Of a DNA stretch of 40,264 nt, positions 32,740 to 40,264 are shown piece after piece (position 1 is the stretch's first letter; every line of letters starts with the position of its first letter). Both the position numbers and the translations under genes were made by a program. The stretch is from contig RGPS01000028.1 in NCBI GenBank assembly GCA_010084195.1, forward strand, positions 1-40,264, given 5' to 3'. The notes under the pieces are model-generated. The model was given only the letters and a program-made list of their open reading frames with translations. It ran no database searches and was not told the DNA's origin. The stretch comes from Terriglobia bacterium (GTDB taxonomy: Bacteria; Acidobacteriota; Terriglobia; Bryobacterales; Bryobacteraceae).

Positions 32740-35415
32740 TTAAGCTATCGCGGAGTCAATCTTTTCCGGATCAACCGCCATTTCAGCAATCGCCTTCGCG
32801 GCCTTCTTCGGATCAAACTTACCCTCACGGGACAGTCTCGACAACGTAGCCACCACAATCGAAGCCGCATCGTTCTCAAAGTGCCGACGCAGATTCACGC
32901 GGTTTTCACTGCGCCCGAAACCATCCGTACCCAGCGCCACAAACCGACCACTCAGCCACGGAGCAATCTGATCCTGCACCGTCTTCATGTAATCCGAAGC
33001 CGCAATAATCGGGCCTTCCGTGCCACCCAGAATCTGCTGGATATACGGAACCTTGGCCGGCTCCACAGGATGCAAACGATTCCAGCGCTCCACCTTCAGA
33101 GCTTCACGCCGCAGTTCGTTGTAGCTGGTCACGCTCCAGACATCCGCCGCGACCGAATACTTGGTCTCCAGGATATCCGCTGCCTTCAAAGCTTCATTCA
33201 GAATCGATCCCGAACCCAGCAACTGGACCTTGGTCTTCGACTTCTTCGCGGACTTCCGGAACAGGTAAATACCCTTCAGGATGCCTTCTTCAGAGCCTTC
33301 CGGCATCGCCAGCTGAGGATAGTTCTCGTTGTACAGCGTCAGGTAATAGAACAGGTCTTCGCGGTTTTCATACATCCGGCGAATACCATCCCGCACAATC
33401 ACAGCCGTTTCAAACGCAAATGCCGGATCGTAAGTGGCAAGCGTCGGAATGGTGCTGGCGAGCAATACGGAGTGCCCGTCCTGGTGCTGCAGACCCTCGC
33501 CCGAAAGCGTCGTCCGGCCAGCCGTACCACCGAGCAAGAAGCCCTTGCCCCGCGAATCCGCAAACGCCCAAATCTGGTCGCCCACGCGCTGGAACCCGAA
33601 CATCGAGTAGTAAATGTAGAACGGAATTGTATCTACGCCGTAATTCGCATACGCCGTACCCGCCGCCGTGAACTCAGCCATCGAGCCCGCTTCGGTGATA
33701 CCTTCCTCCAGAACCTGACCGTCCTTTGATTCCTTGTAGTAAAGCAGGATGTCGGAATCGTGCGGCTTGTACAACTGCCCCGCTGAGGCGTAAATACCAT
33801 AGGCCCGGAACATCGATTCCATACCGAACGTACGGGCTTCGTCCGGGACGATCGGGACAACCTTCTTGCCGAGCTCCGGCAGCTTCATCAGCGCTGTCAT
33901 CAGCCGAACAAAGGCCATCGTGGTGGAGGGGTGCGGCTCTTTGGAAGCCCCGCGGAACGCGTCGATGAAATCATCGCCAGGCGCTTTAAACTGCGCCGGA
34001 CCCGGGTTCCGGGCGGGCAAATAACCACCCAGCGCCCGACGCCGTTCCTGCATGTAAGCAATGTCGGGGCTCGACTCTGGCGGACGGTAGAACGCACTCG
34101 CCTGAGCAATGTCATCAGTTATTGGAACGTCGAAGCGCGTACGGAAGTACTCCATCGCCTTCTCGTTCATCTTCTTGCTTTGGTGGCTGGGGTTCCGGGC
34201 CTCGCCCGCCTCACCCATGCCGTAACCCTTCACGGTCTTCGCCAGAATTAAGGTTGGCCCACCCTTATGCTCGGTCGCAGCCTTATAGGCGTTGTAGACC
34301 TTCAAAGGATCATGTCCACCGCGATGCAGTGCCCCAAGCTCTTCATCCGTCATATCAGCAACCAGCGCTGCCGTCTCCGGATACCGGCCAAAGAACTCCT
34401 TGCGGACATAATCGCCGCCCTTGGCCTTGAACGACTGATACTCGCCGTCCACACACTCGTTCATCAACTGGACGAGCTTGCCGCTCGTGTCTTTCGCAAA
34501 GAGCGGATCCCAGTCGCTGCCCCACACGCACTTAATCACGTTCCATCCCGCACCGCGGAACAGGGCTTCATACTCCTGGATCACCTTGCCGTTGCCACGC
34601 ACCGGACCATCCAGGCGCTGCAGATTGCAATTGATCACAAAGATCAGGTTGTCGAGCTTTTCACGCACAGGCAGGCCAATTGCACCGGTCGATTCGGGCT
34701 CGTCCATTTCGCCATCACCCAAAAACGCCCAAACCTTACGCCCCGTCTCAGGAATCAGGCCACGATTTTCCAGGTACCGCATAAACCGCGCCTGATAAAT
34801 CGAATTGATCGGCCCCAGGCCCATCGACACCGTCGGGAACTGCCAGAAATCCGGCATCAGCCACGGGTGCGGATACGAAGACAAACCCGGCGTCTCACGT
34901 AGTTCATGCCGGAAATTCTTCAGATGGTCCGCAGACAACCGGCCTTCCAGAAACGCCCGCCCGTAAACGCCCGGCGACGCATGGCCCTGGAAATAAACCA
35001 GGTCGCCCGGCTGATCCCCGATGCTGCCCCGGAAGAAATGGTTGAACCCAACCTCAAGCAAGGTTGCGAGCGAGGCGTAGGTGGCAATATGCCCGCCAAT
35101 ACCCTCGTCGTACTTGTTCTGGTGCGACACCATCACCATGGCATTCCACCGCACCAGGCTCTTGATCCGGCGCTCCAGCGCCCGATCTCCCGGATACGGC
35201 ACCTGCTGCCACGGCTGTATGGTGTTCACGTAATCGGTATTGCGGCGAATGGGGAGGTCAACCCCATTTTCGCGCGCACGATCCGTGAGCTTTTCGATGA
35301 GGAAGGTGGCCCGGTCTGGCCCCGATCCGTCAACGATCTGGTCGAGCGCTTCGAGCCATTCCGCTGTTTCGCGGGGGTCCAGGTCGACTGTCCGTTCGGT
35401 TAGTTGCTGGTGCAT
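32740..35415 (-). CDS. aceE: Pyruvate dehydrogenase E1 component (homodimeric)
   Basis: Encodes 891 residues, the size of E. coli-type AceE. The thiamine-binding motif starts with GDGEMDEPESTGAIGLP (around residue 232) and closes with NCNLQRLDGPVRGNGK. Other family blocks: FQGHASPGVYGRAFLEGRLS, ILAKTVKGYGMGEAGE with NPSHQSKKMN, and VPIVPDEARTFGMESMFR in the pyrimidine domain. It decarboxylates pyruvate and acetylates the lipoyl group of E2. No E2 or E3 gene lies in the window, so the complex is encoded in pieces. A TATACT at 35427-35432 on the minus strand, 12 bases before the ATG, suggests a very short leader; no ribosome site is seen. Confidence 0.96.
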   Translation of the reverse strand: MHQQLTERTVDLDPRETAEWLEALDQIVDGSGPDRATFLIEKLTDRARENGVDLPIRRNTDYVNTIQPWQQVPYPGDRALERRIKSLVRWNAMVMVSHQNKYDEGIGGHIATYASLATLLEVGFNHFFRGSIGDQPGDLVYFQGHASPGVYGRAFLEGRLSADHLKNFRHELRETPGLSSYPHPWLMPDFWQFPTVSMGLGPINSIYQARFMRYLENRGLIPETGRKVWAFLGDGEMDEPESTGAIGLPVREKLDNLIFVINCNLQRLDGPVRGNGKVIQEYEALFRGAGWNVIKCVWGSDWDPLFAKDTSGKLVQLMNECVDGEYQSFKAKGGDYVRKEFFGRYPETAALVADMTDEELGALHRGGHDPLKVYNAYKAATEHKGGPTLILAKTVKGYGMGEAGEARNPSHQSKKMNEKAMEYFRTRFDVPITDDIAQASAFYRPPESSPDIAYMQERRRALGGYLPARNPGPAQFKAPGDDFIDAFRGASKEPHPSTTMAFVRLMTALMKLPELGKKVVPIVPDEARTFGMESMFRAYGIYASAGQLYKPHDSDILLYYKESKDGQVLEEGITEAGSMAEFTAAGTAYANYGVDTIPFYIYYSMFGFQRVGDQIWAFADSRGKGFLLGGTAGRTTLSGEGLQHQDGHSVLLASTIPTLATYDPAFAFETAVIVRDGIRRMYENREDLFYYLTLYNENYPQLAMPEGSEEGILKGIYLFRKSAKKSKTKVQLLGSGSILNEALKAADILETKYSVAADVWSVTSYNELRREALKVERWNRLHPVEPAKVPYIQQILGGTEGPIIAASDYMKTVQDQIAPWLSGRFVALGTDGFGRSENRVNLRRHFENDAASIVVATLSRLSREGKFDPKKAAKAIAEMAVDPEKIDSAIA

Positions 35416-35548
35416 GGGTAAGCTTCAGTATAAAGGATGGGCCGATTCGGACCAGAGGTCACGATGGACCAACTCGCGGGTGGTAAATTGAAACGCATCA
35501 GGATAATATAAAGGAGCTCGTTTTCCTGTCGGTATCGCCAAAGTTTCC

Positions 35549-35740
35549 ATGTCTGCCAATTGCCCGAAATGCAGGAGTTCTCACCTCCGCCGTCGCGTCC
35601 GCTCCGGCCTTCGAATGGCACTTGCCAGTCTTTTCGGCCGATGGCCCTACCAATGCGAAAACTGCGGCGACCAGTTCTACGTCCGGAAGCGCTACGTGAA
35701 ATCCCGCGGCGACACAACAGCTCGCCCGAAGCTCCGTTAG
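35549..35740 (+). CDS. Small zinc-ribbon protein
   Basis: Encodes 63 residues. Two cysteine pairs, CPKC near the start and CENC around residue 36, are separated by about 28 residues and flanked by basic residues (SHLRRRVRSG, VRKRYVKSRG), the layout of a treble-clef or zinc-ribbon. Small proteins of this form occur widely in Acidobacteriota. Function unknown; nucleic-acid binding is possible. It lies between aceE (divergent) and the glycosyltransferase gene 32 bases downstream, possibly sharing its transcript. Confidence 0.6.
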   Translation: MSANCPKCRSSHLRRRVRSGLRMALASLFGRWPYQCENCGDQFYVRKRYVKSRGDTTARPKLR

Positions 35741-35772
35741 GCAGATCCCCAATCGCGCTATGATCCGGAAAC

Positions 35773-36999
35773 ATGCCCTCTGCCCGGATCCGCCTGTATC
35801 GCCGTCTCCTGATTCCGGTAACGCTGCTGGCAATCCTGATTCTGGGCGTCGTTCTGCGGGCCCTCCATGTGGGCGACGTAGCCGCTCGCACGCCCGACGA
35901 GCGCGCGTATATTCAGTTTGGTCACGAGGTTTGGCGGGGCGGCACCCAGGTCGTCGCCAGGCAATTCGCCGCCTACGTTGAACTCAACGGAGCCTGGGAT
36001 TTTCCTCCCCCCGTTCGCATAGGCCACACCTTTCTGGTGGCGGCGACCATGTTCCTGTCGGATTCTGCCTCGCCTGGCTCCGTGGTTGGGCTCTCCTTTG
36101 CCTGTAGTGTTCTTTCCCTCGCACTTCTTGCGCGCATCGGTTTCCGTTTTTTTACGCCTTTCACAGCCCTGGCCGCAGTCTTCTTCCTGGCAACCTCGGC
36201 ATCAGAGCTCGGAATCGGCAGAAGAGCCTGGCAAGACGCCGTATTTGGGTTTTTCAGCCTGCTCCTGTTCTACTTCTCGCTGGAGTTACTACGCGACTCC
36301 AGGCGATGGTGGCCGCAACTCGGCTTCTTCGTAATCGGAGCCTGGTGCATCCTGATGAAGCAGAATGGCCTGATCGTTTACGCCCTCTCGGCCCTTGCGG
36401 TGTTTCTGACCATCCTGTTTCGGGATCGCGCTGTGCAGCGAAGTCTCCTCTTCGCAGCTTCTTTCATCGCGTCTCTCGGTGTCGCCGCCTGGCTTCTGGT
36501 TTTGTGCGGCGGCGGTGCCGAGGTCACCTGGGCCGCCGTGAAACTCTCGCTCCAATATGCGCCGGGAGCAGCCCGCTACAACGAAAGCTGTTGCGCCGGG
36601 CCCTGGTGGCAACTGCCGTGGACCATCTTCCTGCTCAATCCCGTTACCGCTCTCCTGGCCCTGCTTGGCCTCACCACCATCAGGGGCTGGCGGGGTGCGT
36701 ATGTAGGGCTGACCCTGGTCTGGGTCCTCGCCGTCCTCGGCTTTATGACGCTGGCCCCTTTGCTCCAGAACCTCCGTCTCCTCTCACCAATTTCGGGGGC
36801 GATGGCCCTCCTCGCCGGATGTGGGTTCTCCCAGGTAGTCGCCAGGGCGCGACGCTTTCGCCAATACGCACGCCTGGCCCTCATCGCCACCATGCTGCTC
36901 GCCGGTTATTTTGAATACCAGCATTTCGTCCGAATCTCCGTTCACTACGCCACCCCGGACCTCGGCGCGATTCAGGTCCTCGGCATCCTCACCGAATAA
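35773..36999 (+). CDS. GT-C membrane glycosyltransferase (PMT/ArnT-like)
   Basis: Encodes 408 residues with about ten predicted membrane helices. The first extracytoplasmic loop carries TPDERAYIQFGHEVW after helix 1, the position of the catalytic D-E pair of PMT/ArnT-type (GT39/GT83) enzymes that use a polyprenyl-phosphate sugar donor. Later helices include GFFSLLLFYFSLELL, WCILMKQNGLIVYALSA and LGLTTIRGW. It lacks a large soluble C-terminal domain. Likely transfers a sugar to a lipid or protein outside the inner membrane; donor and acceptor are unknown. It precedes the sulfite dehydrogenase gene by 26 bases. Confidence 0.75.
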   Translation: MPSARIRLYRRLLIPVTLLAILILGVVLRALHVGDVAARTPDERAYIQFGHEVWRGGTQVVARQFAAYVELNGAWDFPPPVRIGHTFLVAATMFLSDSASPGSVVGLSFACSVLSLALLARIGFRFFTPFTALAAVFFLATSASELGIGRRAWQDAVFGFFSLLLFYFSLELLRDSRRWWPQLGFFVIGAWCILMKQNGLIVYALSALAVFLTILFRDRAVQRSLLFAASFIASLGVAAWLLVLCGGGAEVTWAAVKLSLQYAPGAARYNESCCAGPWWQLPWTIFLLNPVTALLALLGLTTIRGWRGAYVGLTLVWVLAVLGFMTLAPLLQNLRLLSPISGAMALLAGCGFSQVVARARRFRQYARLALIATMLLAGYFEYQHFVRISVHYATPDLGAIQVLGILTE

Positions 37000-37025
37000 C
37001 GCTCGCAGGGTCTATCCTGTATCTC

Positions 37026-38222
37026 ATGGCCCGAAGCCGACGCAAATTTATCGCACTCAGCACCGGCGTTACGGCGGTCGCGCTCAGTTCCTGCAATAAG
37101 GGAGGTGATGAACCCTCCACCTCAGGGGCCAATATGCGGCCCTACGGGGACCGGGCTCCGCAGGAAAAAATCCAGCGCACCATCCGCGAACTGACCGCCA
37201 GTCCCGGCACTGGCTCCAGCCGCACCCCGTTGCAGGACATCTACGGCATCATCACTCCGTCGTCGCTCCACTACGAACGACACCATTCCGGTGTTCCCGC
37301 AATCGATCCTGCCACCCACAGTCTCCTCATCCACGGCCTGGTTGACAAGCCTCTGGCCTTCACCATGGACGACATCCGCCGCTTTCCCGCAGTCTCCCGC
37401 ATCATCTTTCTCGAATGCGGCGGGAACAGCGTTGGTGAGCAGAGTGGCAAGTTCCCGGAGACGGTCCAGGGCAGCCACGGCCTTCTTTCCGGGACCCAGT
37501 GGACCGGCGTCCCCGTCAGCGTTGTCCTTCGCGAAGCCGGGCTGAAGCCGGAAGCGAAGTGGATGCTGGCCGAAGGTGCCGATGCCTGTCGCATGGCCCG
37601 CAGCATCCCCCTCGATAAGGCGCTGGACCCCGAAGTTCTTCTCGCTTACGGGCAAAATGGCGAAGCGCTTCGCCCCGAGAACGGCTACCCCCTCCGCCTC
37701 ATCATCCCCGGCTGGGAAGGCAATACCAACGTCAAATGGCTGCGCCGCCTGCACCTCACCGCCGAACCCGCCATGTCCAGCAAGGAAACCGGCTATTACA
37801 CCGAACTCCGCCCGGATGGCAAAGCCGAAATGTTCACCTTCGTTATGGAGGCGCGTTCCGTCATCACCCGGCCCTCAGGAGGCCAAAAGCTAACCAGCCA
37901 TGGTTTTCACGAAATCACCGGTCTCGCCTGGACCGGTCGAGGCAAGATCCGTCAGGTCGAAGTCTCGGTGGATAACGGTAAGACCTGGGCCGATGCGGAA
38001 CTTCAGGAGCCCATCCTGCCGAAGGCCCTCACGGCGTTCCGGTTCCCCTGGCGTTGGGACGGCGAAGAAGCCGTCATCCAGTGTCGTTGCACCGATGAAA
38101 CCGGTTACCTGCAGCCCACTCGGGAAGAACTCATCGCCGTCCGAGGCCTCAACAGCGGCTACCACTACAATGGCCTTCGGCCCTGGCGCGTCAAGGCCAC
38201 TGGCGAGGTGGAAAGTGCGTAA
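37026..38222 (+). CDS. soxC: Sulfite dehydrogenase, molybdopterin subunit (SoxC-like), Tat lipoprotein
   Basis: Encodes 398 residues. The Tat signal SRRKFIALSTGVTAVALSSC also carries a lipobox-like LSSC, so the protein may be anchored as a lipoprotein. Then SLLIHGLVDKPLAFTMDDIRR leads into the molybdenum domain with the ligand cysteine in FLECGGNSV, and GNTNVKWLRRLHL plus the GYYTELRPDG block of SoxC. The C-terminal Mo-co dimerisation domain contains IRQVEVSVDNGKTWADA and LNSGYHYNGLRPW. The next gene is a SoxD-like cytochrome c, so the pair is a SoxCD-type sulfite/sulfur dehydrogenase in the periplasm. SoxABXYZ genes are not in the window. Confidence 0.88.
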   Translation: MARSRRKFIALSTGVTAVALSSCNKGGDEPSTSGANMRPYGDRAPQEKIQRTIRELTASPGTGSSRTPLQDIYGIITPSSLHYERHHSGVPAIDPATHSLLIHGLVDKPLAFTMDDIRRFPAVSRIIFLECGGNSVGEQSGKFPETVQGSHGLLSGTQWTGVPVSVVLREAGLKPEAKWMLAEGADACRMARSIPLDKALDPEVLLAYGQNGEALRPENGYPLRLIIPGWEGNTNVKWLRRLHLTAEPAMSSKETGYYTELRPDGKAEMFTFVMEARSVITRPSGGQKLTSHGFHEITGLAWTGRGKIRQVEVSVDNGKTWADAELQEPILPKALTAFRFPWRWDGEEAVIQCRCTDETGYLQPTREELIAVRGLNSGYHYNGLRPWRVKATGEVESA

Positions 38223-38751
38223 ACTCCTCCTTTTTGTCGCTTCCGTCTTTGGCGTTCCGGTCTTGCTCTCCGCCCAATACAACCTGGGCCGCCAGGCCAC
38301 TCCCGAACAAATTCAGGCAGCCAACATTACGGTTATGACCGACGGCACCGGGCTTCCCGTCGGTCACGGCAATGCCGTCGCCGGCGAACCGGTCTTCAAG
38401 GCCCGCTGCGCTGTCTGCCACGGTCCCAAAGGAGAAGGCCGTAAAGGCGAATACCCCGCATTGGTTGGCGGACGAGGCACGCTGGCAACCCCCAAGCCCA
38501 TGAAGACTGTCGGCAGCTACTGGCCCTACGCAACTACGGTTTGGGACCACATCAACCGGGCCATGCCCTTCAACACGCCGCATATTTTGCCCCCCAACGA
38601 GGTCTACGCCGTCACCGCTTTTATCCTTCATCTCAATGGGATCATTTCCCGTGACGAACAACTGACTGAAAAGACTCTTCCGAAGGTCGTCATGCCCAAC
38701 CGGAATGGCTTCGTCATCGACACGCGCCCGGACATAAAAGCACGCCGCTGA
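38215..38751 (+). CDS. soxD: SoxD-like cytochrome c
   Basis: Encodes 178 residues from a GTG at 38215, inside the end of soxC (8-bp overlap). A signal peptide (LLLFVASVFGVPVLLSAQ) precedes one class I heme site: C-A-V-C-H in KARCAVCHGPKGEG, with the axial methionine likely in HINRAMPFNTP. The central stretch ending in YWPYATTVWDHINRAMPF is characteristic of SoxD. It would pass electrons from the SoxC molybdenum site to a soluble cytochrome or the oxidase. The only heme motif seen is one, as in the shorter SoxD types. Confidence 0.88.
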   Translation: MRKLLLFVASVFGVPVLLSAQYNLGRQATPEQIQAANITVMTDGTGLPVGHGNAVAGEPVFKARCAVCHGPKGEGRKGEYPALVGGRGTLATPKPMKTVGSYWPYATTVWDHINRAMPFNTPHILPPNEVYAVTAFILHLNGIISRDEQLTEKTLPKVVMPNRNGFVIDTRPDIKARR

Positions 38752-38782
38752 AGTGCCTCTTTACGCTAAGCTCGGAAAATCC

Positions 38783-39412
38783 ATGCAACCCGACGTTCCC
38801 GATCCCGGTCCACTTCCCGACCCAGGTGAAGTCACGCAACTCCTTCACCGCTGGAGTACCGGTGACCGCTCGGTCGAAGAAAAACTCTTCTCCCTGGTCC
38901 TCCCGGACCTCCGTCGCCTTGCCGGAAAAATGATGGCGCATGAACGCTCCGACCACTCCCTGCAGGCCACCGCGCTCATGAACGAAGCCTACTTCCGCCT
39001 CGTCAAGGGTAGAGAACGGGAGTGGGAGAGCCGCCGTCACTTCTATGCCGTCGCCGCACGAGCCATGCGCCACCTGCTTATTGACCATGCCCGGGCCAAA
39101 CCCACTGGTGCCAAAATCCCCATTGCCGACCTCGAACATCTCCTCCGGGGTCGCGATTCCCAGCTCGAAGTGGGGGCCGCCGTCGGCGAACTCCTTACGG
39201 CCATGGAAACCTCGCATCCCGATTGGGTTCCCATCATTGAAATGCGCTTCTTCGCCGGTTTCACGGCCGACGAGACTGCCGAAGCTCTCGATATCCCTCT
39301 CCGAACCATGGAACGCCGCTTCGGGGATGCCCGCCGCTGGCTCTTCGAAAAGCTCAACGCGCAGGCCCCGGTTTTGAAGGCAAGGGATGTCCAATCGAGG
39401 AGCGCACAATAG
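38783..39412 (+). CDS. ECF-family RNA polymerase sigma factor
   Basis: Encodes 209 residues from the ATG at 38783; an in-frame GTG at 38753 would add ten residues. Region 2 is seen in SVEEKLFSLVLPDLRRLAGK and SLQATALMNEAYFRLVKG; FYAVAARAMRHLLIDHARAK is the adjacent conserved stretch, and region 4 is MRFFAGFTADETAEALDIPL followed by ERRFGDARRWLFEKL. This is the ECF-like group common in Acidobacteriota and Planctomycetes, normally followed by a Ser/Thr kinase gene that acts as its sensor. Here the next gene is a degenerate kinase. No anti-sigma gene is visible. Confidence 0.92.
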   Translation: MQPDVPDPGPLPDPGEVTQLLHRWSTGDRSVEEKLFSLVLPDLRRLAGKMMAHERSDHSLQATALMNEAYFRLVKGREREWESRRHFYAVAARAMRHLLIDHARAKPTGAKIPIADLEHLLRGRDSQLEVGAAVGELLTAMETSHPDWVPIIEMRFFAGFTADETAEALDIPLRTMERRFGDARRWLFEKLNAQAPVLKARDVQSRSAQ

Positions 39413-39438
39413 CTGCTGAATACTCCGACGACCGGCTG

Positions 39439-40264
39439 ATGGAGTTGGTGGAGGCCGTCAGCGCTCTGCCTGCCGCCGAGAGGTCGGCCTGGCTCAGCCT
39501 CCAGTGTCCGGACGAGCCTGTCCTCGTCGCCGAAGTCATGGATCGCGTGGAATGGGAAGCCAAGATGGGCGACTTCCTTCGCGACCCCATCGTCGTTCGC
39601 TCCCTCTCCCGCGCTGAGGCTTTCGCTCCCGGAACTCTGGTTGCCGGACGCTATCGGATCGCTCGCGAAATCGGCCGGGGTCGCTGGTCCACGGTTCTCG
39701 AGGCTCTGGATACTTCGAACGAAAACCGTGTCGCCCTCAAGCTTTCTGCGCCCTCGCGCCTTGCCCTCACTCCGCCCCCACACCCCGGCCTCGTCCAGCA
39801 TTTGGAATACAACGAGATTGATACTCTGGACGGTCGCACCGGGTTCTCCGCCGTTGAGTATCTGGAAGGCCCCACTCTGGCCGACCGGCTTCGGGACTCC
39901 ACGCCCCTGACTGCAGAAGAAGCCCGGGCGCTGGCACTGCGCCTCTGCCAGGTCCTCATCTACGCCAGCCTGTCCGGCCTGCAGCCTGCCAGCCTCAATA
40001 CAAATGATCTGATCCTCACCCCTCGCGGGCCTGTTCTGATCTGCGAATGGCTGCCGACCCACGGCAAAACGGACCGAGCCGGAGATCTGACATTACTCGG
40101 CCTCGTGCTGCGCCGAATCACCCTTCCCCCGTCCGATTCTTCTGCGCCTGCGTGGGCTCGAATCGTCCGACGTTGCCTGGGCCAGGCTCCGGAGACCCGC
40201 TATAAATCACTGCGGGATCTCGAACGGGATCTCGAGCCTCAGGGCAGCTTCGTCTCCCGAATCC
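39439..40264 (+). CDS. Kinase-fold protein without catalytic motifs (pseudokinase), cut by window end
   Basis: At least 275 residues; the 3' end lies outside the window. The ATG at 39439 is the first in frame; homologous N-terminal sequence extends slightly upstream without an accepted start. A helical lead (LPAAERSAWLSLQCPDEPVL) precedes a Ser/Thr-kinase-like domain: RYRIAREIGRGRWSTVLEAL with a glycine loop and VALKL (the lysine is kept). The catalytic loop is altered: the HRDLKPxN position reads PASLNTND, and the DFG position reads EWL. The protein should therefore not phosphorylate in the usual way. It directly follows the ECF sigma gene. A binding or scaffold role is inference. Confidence 0.7.
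   Translation, partial: MELVEAVSALPAAERSAWLSLQCPDEPVLVAEVMDRVEWEAKMGDFLRDPIVVRSLSRAEAFAPGTLVAGRYRIAREIGRGRWSTVLEALDTSNENRVALKLSAPSRLALTPPPHPGLVQHLEYNEIDTLDGRTGFSAVEYLEGPTLADRLRDSTPLTAEEARALALRLCQVLIYASLSGLQPASLNTNDLILTPRGPVLICEWLPTHGKTDRAGDLTLLGLVLRRITLPPSDSSAPAWARIVRRCLGQAPETRYKSLRDLERDLEPQGSFVSRI

Noticed and set aside
35427..35432. TATACT as a firm aceE promoter
   Set aside because: A -10-like hexamer is present on the minus strand, but the matching -35 is poor and the leader would be very short; mentioned only under aceE.
1..40264. CRISPR arrays and rRNA genes
   Set aside because: No regularly spaced direct repeats or rRNA signatures were seen on either strand.

Overview
The window reads as chromosomal DNA of an Acidobacteriota bacterium, most like the Bryobacterales (Solibacter/Paludibaculum-type). 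The basis is gene content: an ECF sigma factor of the acidobacterial/planctomycetal ECF-like type followed by a kinase-fold gene, hopanoid-modification genes hpnJ/hpnI, Tat-exported oxidoreductases, secreted M13 and DUF885 peptidases, a PQQ dehydrogenase and many small toxin-antitoxin pairs in GC-rich, tightly packed DNA. No 16S gene is present, so the taxonomy is inference.

Layout. 0.1-6.3 kb: a Tat-exported Nif3-like protein, then a minus-strand operon of RND pump, membrane-fusion protein and GNAT acetyltransferase joined by 4-bp overlaps. 6.5-10.7 kb: tRNA-Ser(GCT) followed by a run of damaged genes: a sulfatase with an internal deletion, a PQQ dehydrogenase with a one-base shift, a deleted and frameshifted small gene and a remnant of its DUF6036-type nucleotidyltransferase partner, with a possible MITE-like element between the first two. 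10.9-14.2 kb: a fully overlapping hpnJ - small DMT transporter - small DMT transporter - hpnI operon. 14.3-18 kb: an aldo/keto reductase, a purple-acid-phosphatase-like protein, and a DUF4143 ATPase preceded by two large related palindromes. 18-22.7 kb: a GltD-like iron-sulfur flavoprotein overlapping both subunits of a 2-oxoacid:ferredoxin oxidoreductase. 22.8-24.3 kb: vapBC, a small protein with three C2H2 zinc fingers, and a stub of an AAA ATPase. 24.3-27.2 kb: the three-gene proton-translocating transhydrogenase. 27.2-32.7 kb: hicBA, a DUF433/DUF5615 pair, two overlapping secreted peptidase genes, and a second vapBC with an operator-like palindrome. 32.7-35.4 kb: pyruvate dehydrogenase E1. 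35.5-40.3 kb: a zinc-ribbon protein, a GT-C membrane glycosyltransferase, SoxC/SoxD-like sulfite dehydrogenase subunits, and an ECF sigma factor followed by a kinase-like gene that has lost its catalytic residues and runs off the window.

Themes. Central redox metabolism (transhydrogenase, 2-oxoacid:ferredoxin oxidoreductase with flavoprotein, PDH E1, SoxCD) is interspersed with envelope functions (RND efflux, hopanoid headgroup synthesis and possible flipping, exported hydrolases) and small mobile or addictive modules, several of them in decay. The most promising items for follow-up are the hopanoid-DMT operon, the multi-C2H2 zinc-finger protein, the sigma-pseudokinase pair and the palindromes in front of the DUF4143 ATPase.
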